NCBI GenBank assembly: GCA_017590115.1
Contig: JAGGNK010006448.1
Location: 14,509,860-14,573,859, forward strand
From: Montifringilla adamsi
Lineage: Eukaryota > Chordata > Aves > Passeriformes > Passeridae
Direction: 5' to 3'
Length of the DNA: 64,000 nucleotides
Below, in pieces: positions 13,373 to 27,272 of the stretch; position 1 is the first letter of the stretch; each line of letters opens with the position of its first letter. Made by a program: the position numbers and the translations under genes. The notes under the pieces are model-generated. The model made no database searches and was not told the DNA's origin. It worked only from the letters and a program-made list of their open reading frames with translations.

Positions 13373-16300
13373 CACCATATTTAGGCCACTTAATCCTGCT
13401 GGGAGTAGGGACTCAATACCAGGTGAGAACATCTAAACTCAGGCATTAATGTGGGAGTTCAGTTCACTCCAGTCCATGGAGATCTATTCTGTATAACTGA
13501 TGAATCTAAAATAATTAAACTCTCTAAACCCAGGATTCAGTAGCCTAAAAGCAAATGTCTAATGTGCTATTTTAGGTGTTGCGGAGTATCCCACTTGGCA
13601 TCCAGTTGCTTCACCAAAAAGAACGTGGGCTTTCTCCATCTTACATCACATCTACTAGCCCTGTGCAGATGTCTCATCTGCCCTGGAGTATCGAATGTCA
13701 GGAGGAGCCAGCATTAAAGAGCTGAAGCCCTTCTGTTCTGGTAGGGCATCTGATTCCTCCTTCAGGCTCCCTTGACTGCATCAAACTGATCTCTGCTGAT
13801 TAAAGAAGGAACCAAAGTACTAAATTTTGAGATAAGATATAAGCCTGACTCCCCAAAATAAAGCTATCTCACTGGAAAAGTAACAACATTTGGGAACTGA
13901 AAGTGACAACTAGATAATTTGTGGGCAATTGTCTCTATTCCATCCTTCTCTTACCATGCCAAATGGCAATCCAGCTTACAGGGCAATGATTATTTTTAAG
14001 GCAGTTTTTCAGAGTCCCTCTTGCTGTAACTGCACCCTGATGCAAAACTGGCTTGAGAATCCCTTGTCACCTAGACAAGGTTGCCAGCTAGGGATTCAGA
14101 AGCAAAGTATGACAGGAGGCAAGAAGTAGACTTAAAATTAAGTCTTGCCTTTGCAAGTTGAAAGAGGTGGGAAAGTGTCGCTGGGAAATTCACCAGAGAT
14201 TTTTTTTTTGACAAAAACATTTTGATTTGACTAATTGCATCTACAGCCAGCATCTGATGAGATGGAAATTTTACTATGGAAACAGAGCTACAGGGCAGAT
14301 TTAGCCAGAGACAAACAACAGCTTAGGGTGGGAGTTCACAAGACTGGCATTGGACTTGGCTGCCCAAGGGGTTTATGACTGCCTTTTATGATCTAGACAT
14401 TTTTCTGTCTTTGTCAACACTTGAGAGAAGTGACAGGTAAAATGGGATAGAAAGTATGTCATGTCCTCTAATCTGTAAGCTGAAAAGCGTTCTCTATCCA
14501 ACAAGAAAACATTCTCTTTCCCCCAGTCTCCTCCTCTTGGAAGTGATGCCTAAGTGAAGTTAGAAAGGTTTAACAGCTACAGAAAAATCTGAATAATTAA
14601 TATTTGTTTTAATTTTGGCTACTAGTTAGTAGCTGTAGTTGTCACCCATCTAATTATCTAACCATCACGTGGTATAATTTCCTAGAAATTTCAGAAAAGT
14701 GGGTTGCAATTGCTTGTGGAAGGCCATTCTTCCAGTCCAAGGCAGAAGAAAGTACACCTGAGCCATTCCTAGCAGACATTTGACTAACCTGCTTTTCAAC
14801 ACCAGCCAAGAGGTGCAGTCTTCATTTTAGTGAGGTCTGTGAGGAGAAGGTCACAGGTGCTGGGTGCAAGGGTGAAAGCAGGTTTGCACAGTTTGCTTTT
14901 GTGCAGCCTCTGGTTGAAGCTCCAAGTCAGATGATTGCACAGCTGTAGCACAAACATTGGGGACACTCCAAATCCCATTAAACCCAATAACATTAAATTG
15001 AAAAATATATGCAAGCTCATTGCTGAATGACAACCACAACTGTGTTTGAGCATGAGGTGGCATTATTTGACACCTTTCCATATCCTTGGTACCTCACTAG
15101 ACTGAGACTTACATGGCAAGAAGTTGTTCCAACCCCTTATGAGCCAACAAGTTCCACAGTTGAGTGCCCTCTGAGTTAAACTGTCCTTCTTTGCAAGGTT
15201 AAAGGGCAAATGCTCATTTAAAGAGAAGAAATAGCATAGGTAGGCAGACACCCTACTCCCATCCCCACGACATTCCAAAACGTTTGTAAACTGAAAGGTG
15301 TGAGTGTGTGACTCACTTGGTGGGCACAGATATTGCAGCCATCTATGCTGAAGGAGGACCACATGGAAGAGAACTGCTTTGGCATGTTGTTTTTTCCAAA
15401 CTATATCACTATGAAGACCGGACAAGAATGTACTTACTCCTCAAAATTGGAATGAGAGCCTGCAAACCGAGCTATATCCAGCAAAGTTTTATAGACTCAG
15501 AATTATCTCCAGCATCTGTGCAGGAAACATGAGAAAGGACATTCATGCAGTGATTTAAGATGTTGCTAATGAGGATAAGGTTACTTCTATCAACTCTTTT
15601 CAGCTTCCCCATGAAGACTCAAGCTATTCCATAATTTTAAGCCCTTCTTTTGAACACCAAACTGCTATGGGCTCTTTTCTAAAGGTTGGGCTACTACCCA
15701 ACAGGTCTCATGAGCTCTGACACACCTTTACAAGCAGAAAGACTTGTGTAAGAGCATCCTCTTAGAGTGGCCACTCTTCTGCAGAAAGCCATGTCCCTGG
15801 TTTGTGTGTGGTCTGACTAGAAAAACATTTCTCTGCTGCTTGACTGATGGGAGAATTCAGGACCAGATGGTAATTGCTTTAGTTCTTGGTGACAAAATGC
15901 ATCTTCCTAAGAGCAGTACTGCTGGCATGACTATCTTGAGCCTTGTAGCACAGCTCCTTAAAGTCAGCTGCTTCCCAGGACCAGGACAGCAACAGCCAAA
16001 GCAGTATAAAATCCATTTAAAAGAATAACACTTTCAATTTTTCAAATTATTATTTTTTATGACAAAACAAATATAGTTTCAGTTGTCAGTTGAAGGGGAC
16101 AATTTCTACAAAAGCACTTCTTATCTTGCAGTGTTTTAAAGGTTTTCTCTTGCACTCCTAGCTTAAGGTCTGGCTATGCTGCTCTGAATACAAGTAGCTC
16201 CTTATTAAGGATCTTTGCTTTATTGATTCTTAAGTACAGCTTCGAAAACACCAGAATTCTATCTGCTACTTTAGAAATAGGTAATAAACAACAGAAGCAA

Positions 16301-16730
16301 AACCTGCATAGAGCTAGGCTTGTGACGTGTAACATTTATCTTTTCTTCTAAATTCAGCAGTGAGTAATAGTGCCATATTACTTAGGAGAATGCCTTGCCA
16401 GTGTTTGCTAATCACTCTTCCTAAATGTAACAGATATCCACGGCCCAACAAATTGTAAGTCAATCTTCAGGTTCAGTGAAAGGCAATATCCTGAAAGAAA
16501 AATCACTTTGGCAGTTTGTGATCAGCAACTTGAGTTACAGTCTTGGTACTCTCAGCATCACACTGTTTCATTTAAGAAACATGACCACATATTTTTGAAG
16601 TGAGGACTGGTTTTTTATTTCATTGCAGAAGCCACGTTAAAAATCATAAAGATAGCAAGAGAGCAACGGCCTGCCTCATCCAGAGGAGGAAAAATCAGAA
16701 CAGAGCTGTTAAGTGTAAGAAGGAAATAAT

Positions 16731-16790
16731 TATATTTAATATATATAATGGTTTATATAATATATATATATCTATATAAAATACCAATTA
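16731..16790. repeat. AT-rich (TA)n-like tract
   Basis: Alternating tata/atat sequence with partial self-complementarity. A shorter (TA)n lies at 31126-31142. Confidence 0.8.
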
Positions 16791-18459
16791 TAGCATCAGG
16801 CTGATGGTTGTTTAATAAGAGACTTCTGTACTCATTCCATTGCTCTTATCTCTGGATACAAATGTGGTATTATTTTTTTCTATTATGAATACCAATTTAT
16901 CAGAAACATTGAAAAGCCTGGTGTTCCCTGTCTCTGGAAACATCCCTTTCCTATACTTAGGGCTCTAAAGCATTGCTGAAAGGTAGGATAGAAGTGAAGC
17001 AAAGGCCAGGAGCTGTCTCACTTTGTGTCTCCCCCAGGGACAGGAAGAAAGAGGTGGTGGCTCTGCAGGCTCTGCCCTTGCTGCCAGAGCTGACTGAGTA
17101 CCTGGGATTAACCCAAACAGTGCCAGCAGGTGCAGGGAGAACCTGCTCGGGTTTTTAATCCAGGGGAGCAATGACAGTAGATGAACACAAAACAACAAGC
17201 CTTTTGGCAGAGCCAAAATAACTCAGGAAAAAGCATTTATAAAATCCTTTATCCCTCACCCTTGGGCAGAAAAGGCAGGGCTGGGCTGGAGCCAGCCAAG
17301 ACACCTCATGGCGTGTGCCGGGCGAGAGCACAGAATGGGAGAGATGAGCTTTCCTCATCCTTTCCCAGAGGTTATTTCTGAACTGCTGTCTTCAGGGACT
17401 AACTAGCTCAGGCTTAGTTTCAAATGAGCCATGAGACCCTCTTAAGTCAAGCATCAAAATTTCAATCACTCAGTCCTAGGTCTGACCTACTCAGCTCTCT
17501 GTGAGGCAGGAGAGAACAGCCTGAATGGGCACCTGGGATGGTTCCCAATGGATCAAGGATTTTTCCACAACATGGAGCCATCAGCAATCCCAAGGTCTTG
17601 GGGAGCTTGGCAGAGTAGCACCCATTTATGCACCCAACTCCACATAAAAAAATGAATGCCCTTGGTGGTCCCACCACTGCAAGCAGGAAGTTTTGCTCCC
17701 CGTGGCCATGCCTGCCTTTCCAGCCACCTCCCAGCCTTTAGGTGGCCCTGGCACTCACTGGCTGTGACATCACTGAGCTTGGTAAGCCTCTCCATACCGG
17801 AGAGGGATCTTCTCCTGCAGAGTATTAGTGTGTGCCACAATGGCTGACCAGCATCCAGGGGCAAGGAAACAGTGGCACTGTGTGGTGGGAAGCAGTGGGA
17901 AGAGGAACAGAAGAAGGAAGATGCACCACATTCTCATTTCCATTCAGCATTCTGTGCTGGCACAGAGGCTCCCACCCCACCAAGAATCCTGCAGCTGCCT
18001 CATTTAAATCAATCAACGGGATATTCAGACACCAGGAATGCAGCCTGTGGTTTGAGGGCTTGTCCTGTGCAAGAGTGCTGCAGCCCCTTTGCCAGCCAGA
18101 TTCAGTACACAGATACAGTACATTTGCATTGTACATTGACAGCAATAGAGATGTTGAGGAGTCACCTCACTTGTCCATTTCTTCCCCATCCTCCCTCTTA
18201 CTCTGCTGTTCCCAGAACACTCTCCTCATTTCTTGGCTAGAGAAGACCACTGGCAGTTTTACATCAGCAAAGACTCCTTTCACAGATACAGCACCTTTTC
18301 TAATCTTACTCTCTCCCTACTTTAAAGGTCTGCATTTTAACCTCTGACCAGATGCCTAATAATTTGCCATGTCTATTATGACATTTCTATTGCAAGAGGA
18401 CAGTGACTAAGTCAGGCTGCCTTTTCTGATGGATCAGTCATACCAGCTCACCCAGGTGG

Positions 18460-18489
18460 CTTGAGACTCCAGGAACAAGGAGTCTCAAG
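18460..18489. repeat. 11-bp perfect inverted repeat
   Basis: CTTGAGACTCC, 8-nt spacer, GGAGTCTCAAG. Confidence 0.8.
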
Positions 18490-19609
18490 GATTACTGTTT
18501 CTCTACGCAAAGAGAATGGTAGTTTCCTGATGGAAAGACATGACTAAAACTTGTCAAAATGTAATTGAAAAAACCATGAAGGGGCACTACCTATTTTATC
18601 TACAATGCAACCTGGCCTCAGCAGACCAGAGACTGTGGCCCTCCCAAGCCTGCTAAATTGGTACCTCAGCAACTGCATTATTCATTTTCACTTCCTACTG
18701 TCAAAGACTTCTTATTGGATCACACAGTGTTTAGTTTTCCTCAGTAGTGACCATGTCTGTTTGCCTGTAAAGCACTCAGCATACTGAGCTTACCATAGCC
18801 AAGTGTTCTTTCTTCCCATGCAGCTGTCACATCTGGACAGGGATTTCTTCCTTCAGACACAGGCAAGGAGGGAAGCAATGAATCCTTTCAATTACAGACT
18901 TTAATATACATGTGCTGTAACACCTCTGATCCAAGCCTCCTGGGCAGTGGGACATGTCTGTGCTGGAATGGAAACAGTCCTGTTAGAATAAAGCTCACTA
19001 TACAAACAAAGCCACCTAATTCCATTATTTTATTTTACTAAGCCAGCACCCCAAGCTCTAATTTGACAAAGGTCATAGTGGTCATGACTCAAGCATGGGT
19101 AGCCATAACCACCAAGCAATGCCCAGCATGTTCCAGTTATGAATGTGCCTACGAGCTTATGTTTGACCTTGGTCCCCAGATGCGAACTCCTTTGGATCTG
19201 ATGTGGATGTGATGTAAGTAGTTCCTTCTTCAGTTAAATATGGCCTGGAAATCAGCTGTTCAATAAACTGTAGATGCATTTAGGGGTCTTCACATTTAAG
19301 GTTATTTCTTTAAAAGAGCCTGTAAGTGTTTCTTTCTACCACAGGGTGCAACTCTTGCCAAGTAAATATTCCGGAATCCTGGAGCTTCCCAGCCTCCCTC
19401 AGCAACTTCTCCTAAAACATTTTGACTTTACTGTACAGAAGGATCCTGAAAGTGTTGGGAATAATGTGTTTCCTTATCTCAGTGTGCTTCAGATGCACAA
19501 CCCACATGGAATAGCCTCACTGTCCCATTCAGTGACTGTTCAAACACCTAACAGAAACCAAGCTTAGGCTGAAATATGTATATCCATATGAATGTACATG
19601 GACTCCACG

Positions 19610-19633
19610 CACACACACACACACACACACACA
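19610..19633. repeat. (CA)n microsatellite
   Basis: About 12 uninterrupted AC dinucleotides. Confidence 0.95.
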
Positions 19634-19715
19634 TGCATTTCTTTCAAAAAGGGTTTCACAAAGTCTTTGACACACATGAGAGAACAGCATGAAGCTGTGT
19701 CAGGAGAGGTTTAAG

Positions 19716-19790
19716 TTGAACATTAGAAATGGGTTTTGGGTTGAACATTAGAAATGGATTTTGGGTTAAACATTAGAAATGGGTTTTTCA
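19716..19790. repeat. 25-bp minisatellite, three copies
   Basis: Units 19716-19740, 19741-19765 and 19766-19790, each starting ttgaacattagaaatgg (third copy ttaaac...). Copies 1 and 2 differ at one base. Confidence 0.9.
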
Positions 19791-20456
19791 CAGCACCAAG
19801 CCTGCCAGTATTTCAAGAAGTTTTTGGACAATGCACTCAGGCACATGGTGTGACTCCTGGGGCTGTCCTGTGCAGGGCCAGCAGCTGAAATTCAGTGATC
19901 CTTGTGGGTCCCTTGCAGATCAGGATATTCTATGATATCTCACTACAAGCACATGCAGATATCCATATATTTTAACTGTGACACTGCATCCCCTGTGGTA
20001 CCAGGAAATACACTGAAGCTGGACACCTGACCCAGCCAGGCACACTCCTGATGCTGCTCCCCACACCTCTGAGGAAAGAGGGAATACCCTGGCATGGGCC
20101 TCCCCTGGGAAACTGAAACCTGAAGTCAGAAGCACTTTGCAGCCCTGTCATGAGCTCAACTACCAACCTGCTGCCGGTTCAGTGCCAGAGCGTTGCCTTT
20201 GATATCAGTCAGTGTCAGAGGTGTTAATATCCAATTATAGCAAAAAATGAGCTTTGCAACAAAGGAAAAAATGATGTTGCCTTTTCATTAGGTGGGAAAT
20301 CTTTGCTCCTGGGAGAGAGCATTTTTTAAAATCAGCTATGAAATATATAAAATCACTGTGAGATGTGTTTCCATTAAATTGAGAATGAGGGCTTTTTTTA
20401 ATGCATTGTGATACTTCCAAAGCAAAAGAGACATTATGCACAGAAAGATTTTGCTT

Positions 20457-20508
20457 TTTAATTTCCCCACTCATACTTTTTTGCCAAAGTATGAGTGGGG
20501 AAATTAAA
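20457..20508. repeat. Perfect 23-bp inverted repeat (hairpin, 6-nt loop)
   Basis: Left arm 20457-20479 and right arm 20486-20508 are exact reverse complements around the loop tttgcc. Arm core: CCCCACTCATAC / GTATGAGTGGGG. Confidence 0.9.
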
Positions 20509-23500
20509 TTGTCTAGCACTGCCAAAGACTAAAGTTATCCTGATCAATATCTGACACCTCACTAAGTTTCAGAAACACAATTTACCTTTCTCCATTTTTA
20601 TTCCATGTTACACATCCATTGGCATGGCATTTTATGCTCGCTTTTTTCAGTCTGTGGCAAGCTGCTGAGTGAGTTAAAAAGGCTGACACGAAGAATGGCA
20701 GCAGAATTGCCCTCTGCACCTCAGCATATAAAATCCGCCTGCCTCTGTGGGGATTAGATTACTGCTGAGTGAGAAGGCCTGCATGGTCAAAAATACCCTG
20801 AGAACAGTCCACTTCCTGACTTCCCATAATAAGCAGCAACAAAAGAAAATCTGCCACGTGTACCTGTGGACAGTGCTTTTCTCTCCACTCCCTCACATGG
20901 GTTTGGGGTGCTGCTGCCTCAGCGAGCTGCGGGGCTGCTTTCACTCACCCAGGAGGAATGGCCGGGCCCCGGGAGAGTGGGGGCAGAACATCCTTCTTCT
21001 CCAGCAACTGAAACAGAGGTGAAACCAGACATCATCTCTTCCTCCACAGCCATCACAGAGGCCTCAGCGCTCTGGGGCTGCCTCCTGCCACCAAGAGATT
21101 TGTCACCTTTCCTGACTGACTGGTAATGGTACTCAGGCTGATGAGGACAAGACGGCGGTGCCCACTTGCCCAGAAAAGGAGAGTCCAGCCAGGGAGTGGG
21201 ACCTGTGGGGTCAGATCCAGTCAGACTTTTTCAAGTACCACTCTGCCTGGAGACATTCCTACTCAACCATAGCCATGATAGAGGTCACCTCATGCTTTTG
21301 GCAACCTCCCACAGCTGTTCCCAGCACTGCTTTCCTTGCCCTTCCTGCAAGCACATGGAAATTTATTAATCATATCCTGGCATCATTTCAAATCCTGCTT
21401 GGCCAGGCAGACTTCAACTACTGTTTGGAACATGGTGGCAGCCGGGTGGGAGGCTCCTCCCGAGCTACACATTGCAAGCCTTAGGGAAGAGGATACTGAG
21501 AAGGGCTTTGTGCTACACTCAGGCCACTTCTATCTCAAATATGTCCTCAGACAGAGTCTTGTATCAGCAGAGAGAACTCCCTCACTTGCTGACCTCTTGC
21601 TCACAGAGCTGCCTCACAAGCTGCTTACCAACACTACGTATTTTAAGCATGGCCTCGGAAACATCTCTGAAAAGTCCCATTCCCTGGAGACACTGATCTT
21701 GCAGCATCTGTATGCTTAAAGCAAGGAGGGCACTGCTGCTGGTGGGCATGGCCTTGCCCAGGTGCAAGCATTTTCCAGAGTGCATTTTCCATAAGATCTG
21801 TGGGGCATATGGAAAGGTGCTGTCTTCACCTCCACAGCACTTTCGCCTAAGCCGCAGAACAGATGCCTTTCATAAAGGTAGTGTCCTGTGCACAAATACT
21901 TATTTATTTATATATTTCTGACTGATTGATCCCAAAGGATGTCACTCTGTAGGTGTTTCTGCCCCATGGATGCACCTTCCAGCTCATTCCCCTAAGCACT
22001 GGGGACAAGCTTCCCCCAGGAGCCTGGGGTGCAGTCTAGGCTTCAAACCCTACCTCAGAAATGAAATGGGCAGCTCAAGCTGAGCTCCAGAGCTGCAACA
22101 TTTTACTGGGTTGATGTTACCGACCCAGCAGTGTTTTTCACAGGCTCATCTGAAATGAGGGCACTCCCCAGGCTGTTTACACAGTGCTGCTGCTCTGTTC
22201 CTTCTGATGAGTGTTTTGACGGGGATTTCTTTCATCCATAGAATATCTGGGGAAGAATTTTCTGAAGGGAGCAGCTGACTGGCAAGGGATCCAGCCACCT
22301 TCAAAGCTGTCATGTGAGATTTTTCACAGGATGCCAGAGAGGGCACTGAAATCATCAAGATCACAGATTTTCCAGGCATGGATTCCCGGTCATCCTACCT
22401 CTAACTATTAACACAAGCATTACTTCACAGTGAATGAACTCTACCCACTCCCCTTGCAGAGATGTGGCATGAGGCTCCGGCAACATTTAATGCTATTTAG
22501 CCTCTCAGACTGGGGCTTTAATGAGAATTAAATGCTGAGTTTGTACTAGACTGTCCAGAGGAAAGTTTGCATCATCCTGCAGGCCATGAACTTGTAAGAA
22601 TTCTGATATAAGTTAAAAAAAAAAAAAGTCCTGTTTTGCATGTGCATCAGTATACCTGCACATTTGTGTGGGTATTCCCATATGCTGGTATTTGAAAAAG
22701 CACCCCATTAAGTTTTTGACCAAAGATTAAACGGTATAAATATAAACACAAGAAGGGATGTTTGGTTTTGGGTTTTTTCCTGCTGTGTGTTATTTGCTGC
22801 GATAAGCACAACATTAACACTGCAAATGAAGAATGGGAAGTTCCAAGACGGTGAACATATTTCACCAATGTGTACATATTGCAAGTATCCATTTGTGCCT
22901 CCTCTGCACAGAACACAATGCCTTAAGGATGATCCCTGTGGTCCCTTGAGGCTCAAGATGCTCTAATTAGTCCTTGTGGCTTGGAAAATCCTTTCATGAA
23001 TTTCCTGAAGATTAGTTAAAAGACCTAGTGTCATATAAATGGTGTAGTGAAGGTACATATAGCTGCCAAAGATGCAGTCTTATTTCCACAGTTGGTTAGG
23101 GACTGGAAGGAGTAAACTGGGAAATAGAAAACCTTCTTGATTAGTATTTCAGTCATTTTCTTCCCTTGATTTTTCTCAGCACTTTCTCAACATCTGTAAG
23201 ATGCAGAAGAAGGAATCCTACACTTACTACACTCCTGCAGTTCTGGCTAAGAGAGAAACTCAGTAGGCTCCGGGAAGACCACGCACTTCAGGATGTAGAG
23301 CCAGCAATTGGCCATCCATGCAGATGAACAACTGACTTCAGCATGTGTTAACTTTACCACTACAGCTAATACTGGAGTTGCTTCGGTGATTCTGCTGAAC
23401 AAATAACCCACGGAATGAGCAGGAATAGTGCAGTCTAAATTGCCTGCACTTAGCATGGGAAACTGTCAGCACAAGCAGCATATGACTAAACCTTCTTCAA

Positions 23501-24196
23501 GGTGATTAAATAAAAGCTACTGGCACTGGAGAATTCAAGGCTCCTTCAAAAGAAAAAAAAAAAGAAAGACAGATAGTTGAGGTGAGTGCCCTTGGAAAGC
23601 TAAAGAAAAGGGTGTAACAACTGGAGGAGGCAAAACCACACTTGACATATTTGAGGTATTATCAGCTTCAAACAATAAACTAGAAAACTCATGAAAGGAA
23701 GTCAGAACAAAAATCCATAGGCACAGGAGCTTAAAGGTCAGATCTTCATGAAACTCTGAATTCTCTGCCATCAGATTGCCCAGAGGCTCTTGGCAAGGCC
23801 TGCAGGTGAAACCCCTTAGTCTCACACAGAGCATATCCAGTAGAGCAGGCTGGCAGAAGAGACACTTTGCTGCTAATCATTTGCTTTCCACCTATCCAGT
23901 TTCACTTTGGTAGCAAACAATGTTGGGACATATTTAAGAGATGACAATGTGACATTTCCGACTGCTCTGCTACTCCAAAATATGGAGATGGGTCTGCAAG
24001 TGTCAAGGAACAGTAGAGTGGCAGAAATCATACTCCTCTCTACAATGCTCCACTGAAACAAATCAGAAAGGACAGAGAGAGATCAGTCCATGAAAGACAA
24101 GAACCCAAAATGGCATGCTGCATCCTCCAGCTTCTCCTTGAATGATTTGGCTGGAGTTACCTAAGGGCCCTGCCTGGTCAAAACTCAATGTACCCT

Positions 24197-24223
24197 GCTC
24201 AGGTCAGGCCATTTGACCTGAGC
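24197..24223. repeat. 10-bp perfect inverted repeat with nuclear-receptor half-sites
   Basis: GCTCAGGTCA, 7-nt spacer, TGACCTGAGC. The inner hexamers AGGTCA/TGACCT are consensus nuclear-receptor half-sites, here as an inverted repeat with spacing 7. Confidence 0.6.
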
Positions 24224-26979
24224 CCACTATGTATGCCAGTCTGCAGGAAACTTGCCTGTCCTTCCAAACAAAAGGAGGAATGCTCTTGAGAGCTGAATAA
24301 AAACACTGTGAAACTCTAAGTGCAGGTCTGTATTAAACCTTGTGAGCCAGCATTCATTGCTATGTAGGTGAGGTCTGGGACTGGGACCTTGCACATAAAA
24401 ACTTTATCTTATGAACATTAAACATGCACTACCCTGCACTGATTGTGCAAAGAGAAAACGAGCAATCCATTTCAAAAGACAGCATTTGGTTGGTTGCACA
24501 CTTCCTCTAGGCAGAGGGGAAGAGGACAAAGAGCTGATGTCAATGATAATCTGATACAGGCATAAATTTACAGGAGTGAGAGAGCTGCAGGGACCAAACA
24601 GAATTATCTATTGTGCCTGTACTGGCACAGCCTCTTCCATCCCCTCTCTGGGCTGGGTCACTGCAAACACAAGGGCTGCTGCCATAACGTGGTCTTAAAA
24701 GTTCCTAACAGTCACCACAGCAAATGTCATATAATGTTGCATCGGCAGGGATAGGGCCAGATGACATAGCTGGATTCTCTCATTTCTGCAGTTCAAGGAA
24801 AATGCTTTGCCACTTAAAAAATATTTAACTTCAGTGATGTCAAAGCATCTACTGACATATGTTTCTGCTGCATTTCATTTCCACTAGTAAATATTGAAAG
24901 GGACATTTTAAGAATTCTAACAGATTGATGCAAAATCAATGCAAAACCGTTACTTTCTTCCAACTCTTCTCTGACAAAGCAACTGACCTACCTCACTGAT
25001 TAATTGATCCAACCTGCTTTTTTTTGCAGATACAAATAAATTCCTGACCACATGAGGGTCTATAACCTCAGCTCAACATTTAAACACGGCCAAGAGCTCA
25101 AAGTGAACAGAGAATCTAAGAGAATGACAAGTTCATAAACACAGTTTGCTGCCATTGGGTCCTAAACCTGATTTGGATACAGTTCTACTCCAGGCTAAAT
25201 CTGATCTTGATCCAAACTGAGGGCTTAGAAATCTTCCCTAACCTGGAAATGGCTCATTTTCTTAAGGGTCAATATTCTACGAAACAGAACCTGCAGTTAT
25301 TTTCTTTGAGGAAAAACAACAACAACCACCCACAAAACAAATAAACAAAACCCAAAACAAAGCAAAAGAAAACCTGTTAAAACCAAACAGCAACCTACAA
25401 CCCCAAAATCAAAGTAAAACCTGCATCTAAAACTGGAAGGACTGAAAGCAGCAATTAAACTACAAAGTAAATAGCACCATAAATTCCATCCTGCATATGA
25501 CCTTTTCCTAGGTCGTCTTTTCACCACCCCTTTCATTAGCTCTGTACCTGTTCATCGTGCTATCAAGCACAAGGCCAAAACCTCACTGTGTGCCACAGCA
25601 CAAGCTGGCATGAGCATGACGCAGTTTGCCAAGTCTGCCTCCTTCTGACTTTATCACCAACTTACCTCTTGACTCCATAGTGTGCCTGATGTCATTGCTC
25701 AGACATCCTCTGTGTGATTTGCTGCAATTGGCAAAGACCTACGAATTCCCCATGAAAACAAGTCCTCCAGCTTGTGAGTGTAATGTTACTATCCTTAGTG
25801 TCTTCCCAGAATGCTGCAGTGTAATGATCTTCTTTTTTTGTATTTGTTTTTCAGTTAATGAGATTAATTGTGGAACAGACATTTGAGAGACCTGTGTTTT
25901 TAGATCCAATCTCCAAAGGGCTTTGCATGCTAAGTATTCAGGTGATCAAGACAAGGCTGCATGTCCAGAAGTTCAAAGGTTAACCCTGGGATGACCAATC
26001 CCGCATAAATAAAAGTCTTGTAATGCTACAGGGTCTTAAGAGTACTCACAGTGGATGAAATCCTGTGCTTCATCTTTCTTCTTGTCATCTTCTTGAATTT
26101 ATTCATGTCATATAATCTATTGCTTTACAAGAGCTGAGGAGAAGAGCCAAACACGTCTGGGGCTGAAAGCTGTCATGTAGACTTCAGCAATTTGTTGCCC
26201 TTGCAGCATCTCATGAAAAATCTTCCACTTGACAATCAAAGTGCCCATGTACAAGAAATGTACACTTTGTGACATGCAACACAACTTCAAGTGGAGGTCA
26301 GATACCTGACATGGCTCATTTCACCCAGCAAGAAATTCTCAGAGGAGAAATAGATCAGGACACTCTTAATGGTATGTCAGAGAAGTACTTATGAGGCTCA
26401 GCTTTGTTTAAATTATGGATTTTAAATGAGTCCAGGTACAACAGGTGTGTTACTACCTGCACCATTCCTGAGTCTTCTCTTCCAGCCTATCAAAGTCTTT
26501 GCAATGGCTGCAAGAGCCATACCCATACCGTTTAATAACACCTTTGATCCATTAATTCCCACTGAGTTCCAGCTGAGTAACTGCAGGGCACAAAAAAAAA
26601 AACAGTTTAGTCAGAGCAAAGAGCATTCTCACTTTTGTCACCATTTAATGCTACAATTTCCACGCATCCCTGTTGAAAATTTTACAACCAAAACTGCAGA
26701 GCATGAAGAGGTGGGGGAGAGATCACTCAGGCCACACTTAGTTATTGCTTTTCAGGAAGCTGTAGAAGATGTGAAGAAATGCTTACACTTTGAGAACTTG
26801 GGAATATACTTGATCAGGACTGAAAGGTCCTGAAAAATGTTTCTGGCTGGTCATTCCTTGGGAGGGAGATCGCAGATAAGAAAGAAGGGTGGTCAAATAT
26901 CGTCTCCCCAGATATGCTCAGATTGGTTTTAGATATGGCACAAAATGCAAGACTAAGAATGTCCACTTACCTGGATTTG

Positions 26980-27272
26980 CAACAGCATGGAGTAATAGGA
27001 CAAAGGGCAATGGCTTTGAGCTGAAAGTGACTAGGTTTAGATTGGCTATTAGGAACAAATTCTTCATTGTGAGGGTGCTGAGGCACTGGGACAGGGTGCC
27101 CAGAGAAGTTGTGGATGTTCCATCACTGGAAGTGTTGAAGGCCAGGCAGGCTGGATGGAGCTCTGAACAACCTGGTCTAGTGGAAAATGTCCCTGCCCTT
27201 GGTAAGGGGGCTGGAACTGGATGATCTTTAAGGTCCCTTCCAACCCAAGCCATTCCATGATTTTGTGATTAC
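26980..27272 (+). mobile_element. CR1 3' end
   Basis: 'gtttagattggctattagga', 'gcccagagaagttgtggatg', 'ggtcccttccaacccaagcc' and a 'ccatgattttgtgatt' tail. One of the best-preserved tails in the window. Confidence 0.92.

Larger units (their letters stand above)
13373..26979. other. Intergenic, no gene recognised
   Basis: About 13.6 kb without a recognisable exon or CR1. Slightly GC-richer at 17.4-21.8 kb, where several open frames of 120-170 codons overlap on both strands (longest 17832-18347, +). None resembles a protein family I know, and none has a convincing codon pattern. Contains the hairpin, the minisatellite and the CA repeat. Confidence 0.55.

Noticed and set aside
12433..13384. Open frames of 160-170 codons on the plus strand
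   Set aside because: They are antisense readings of a CR1 LINE copy.
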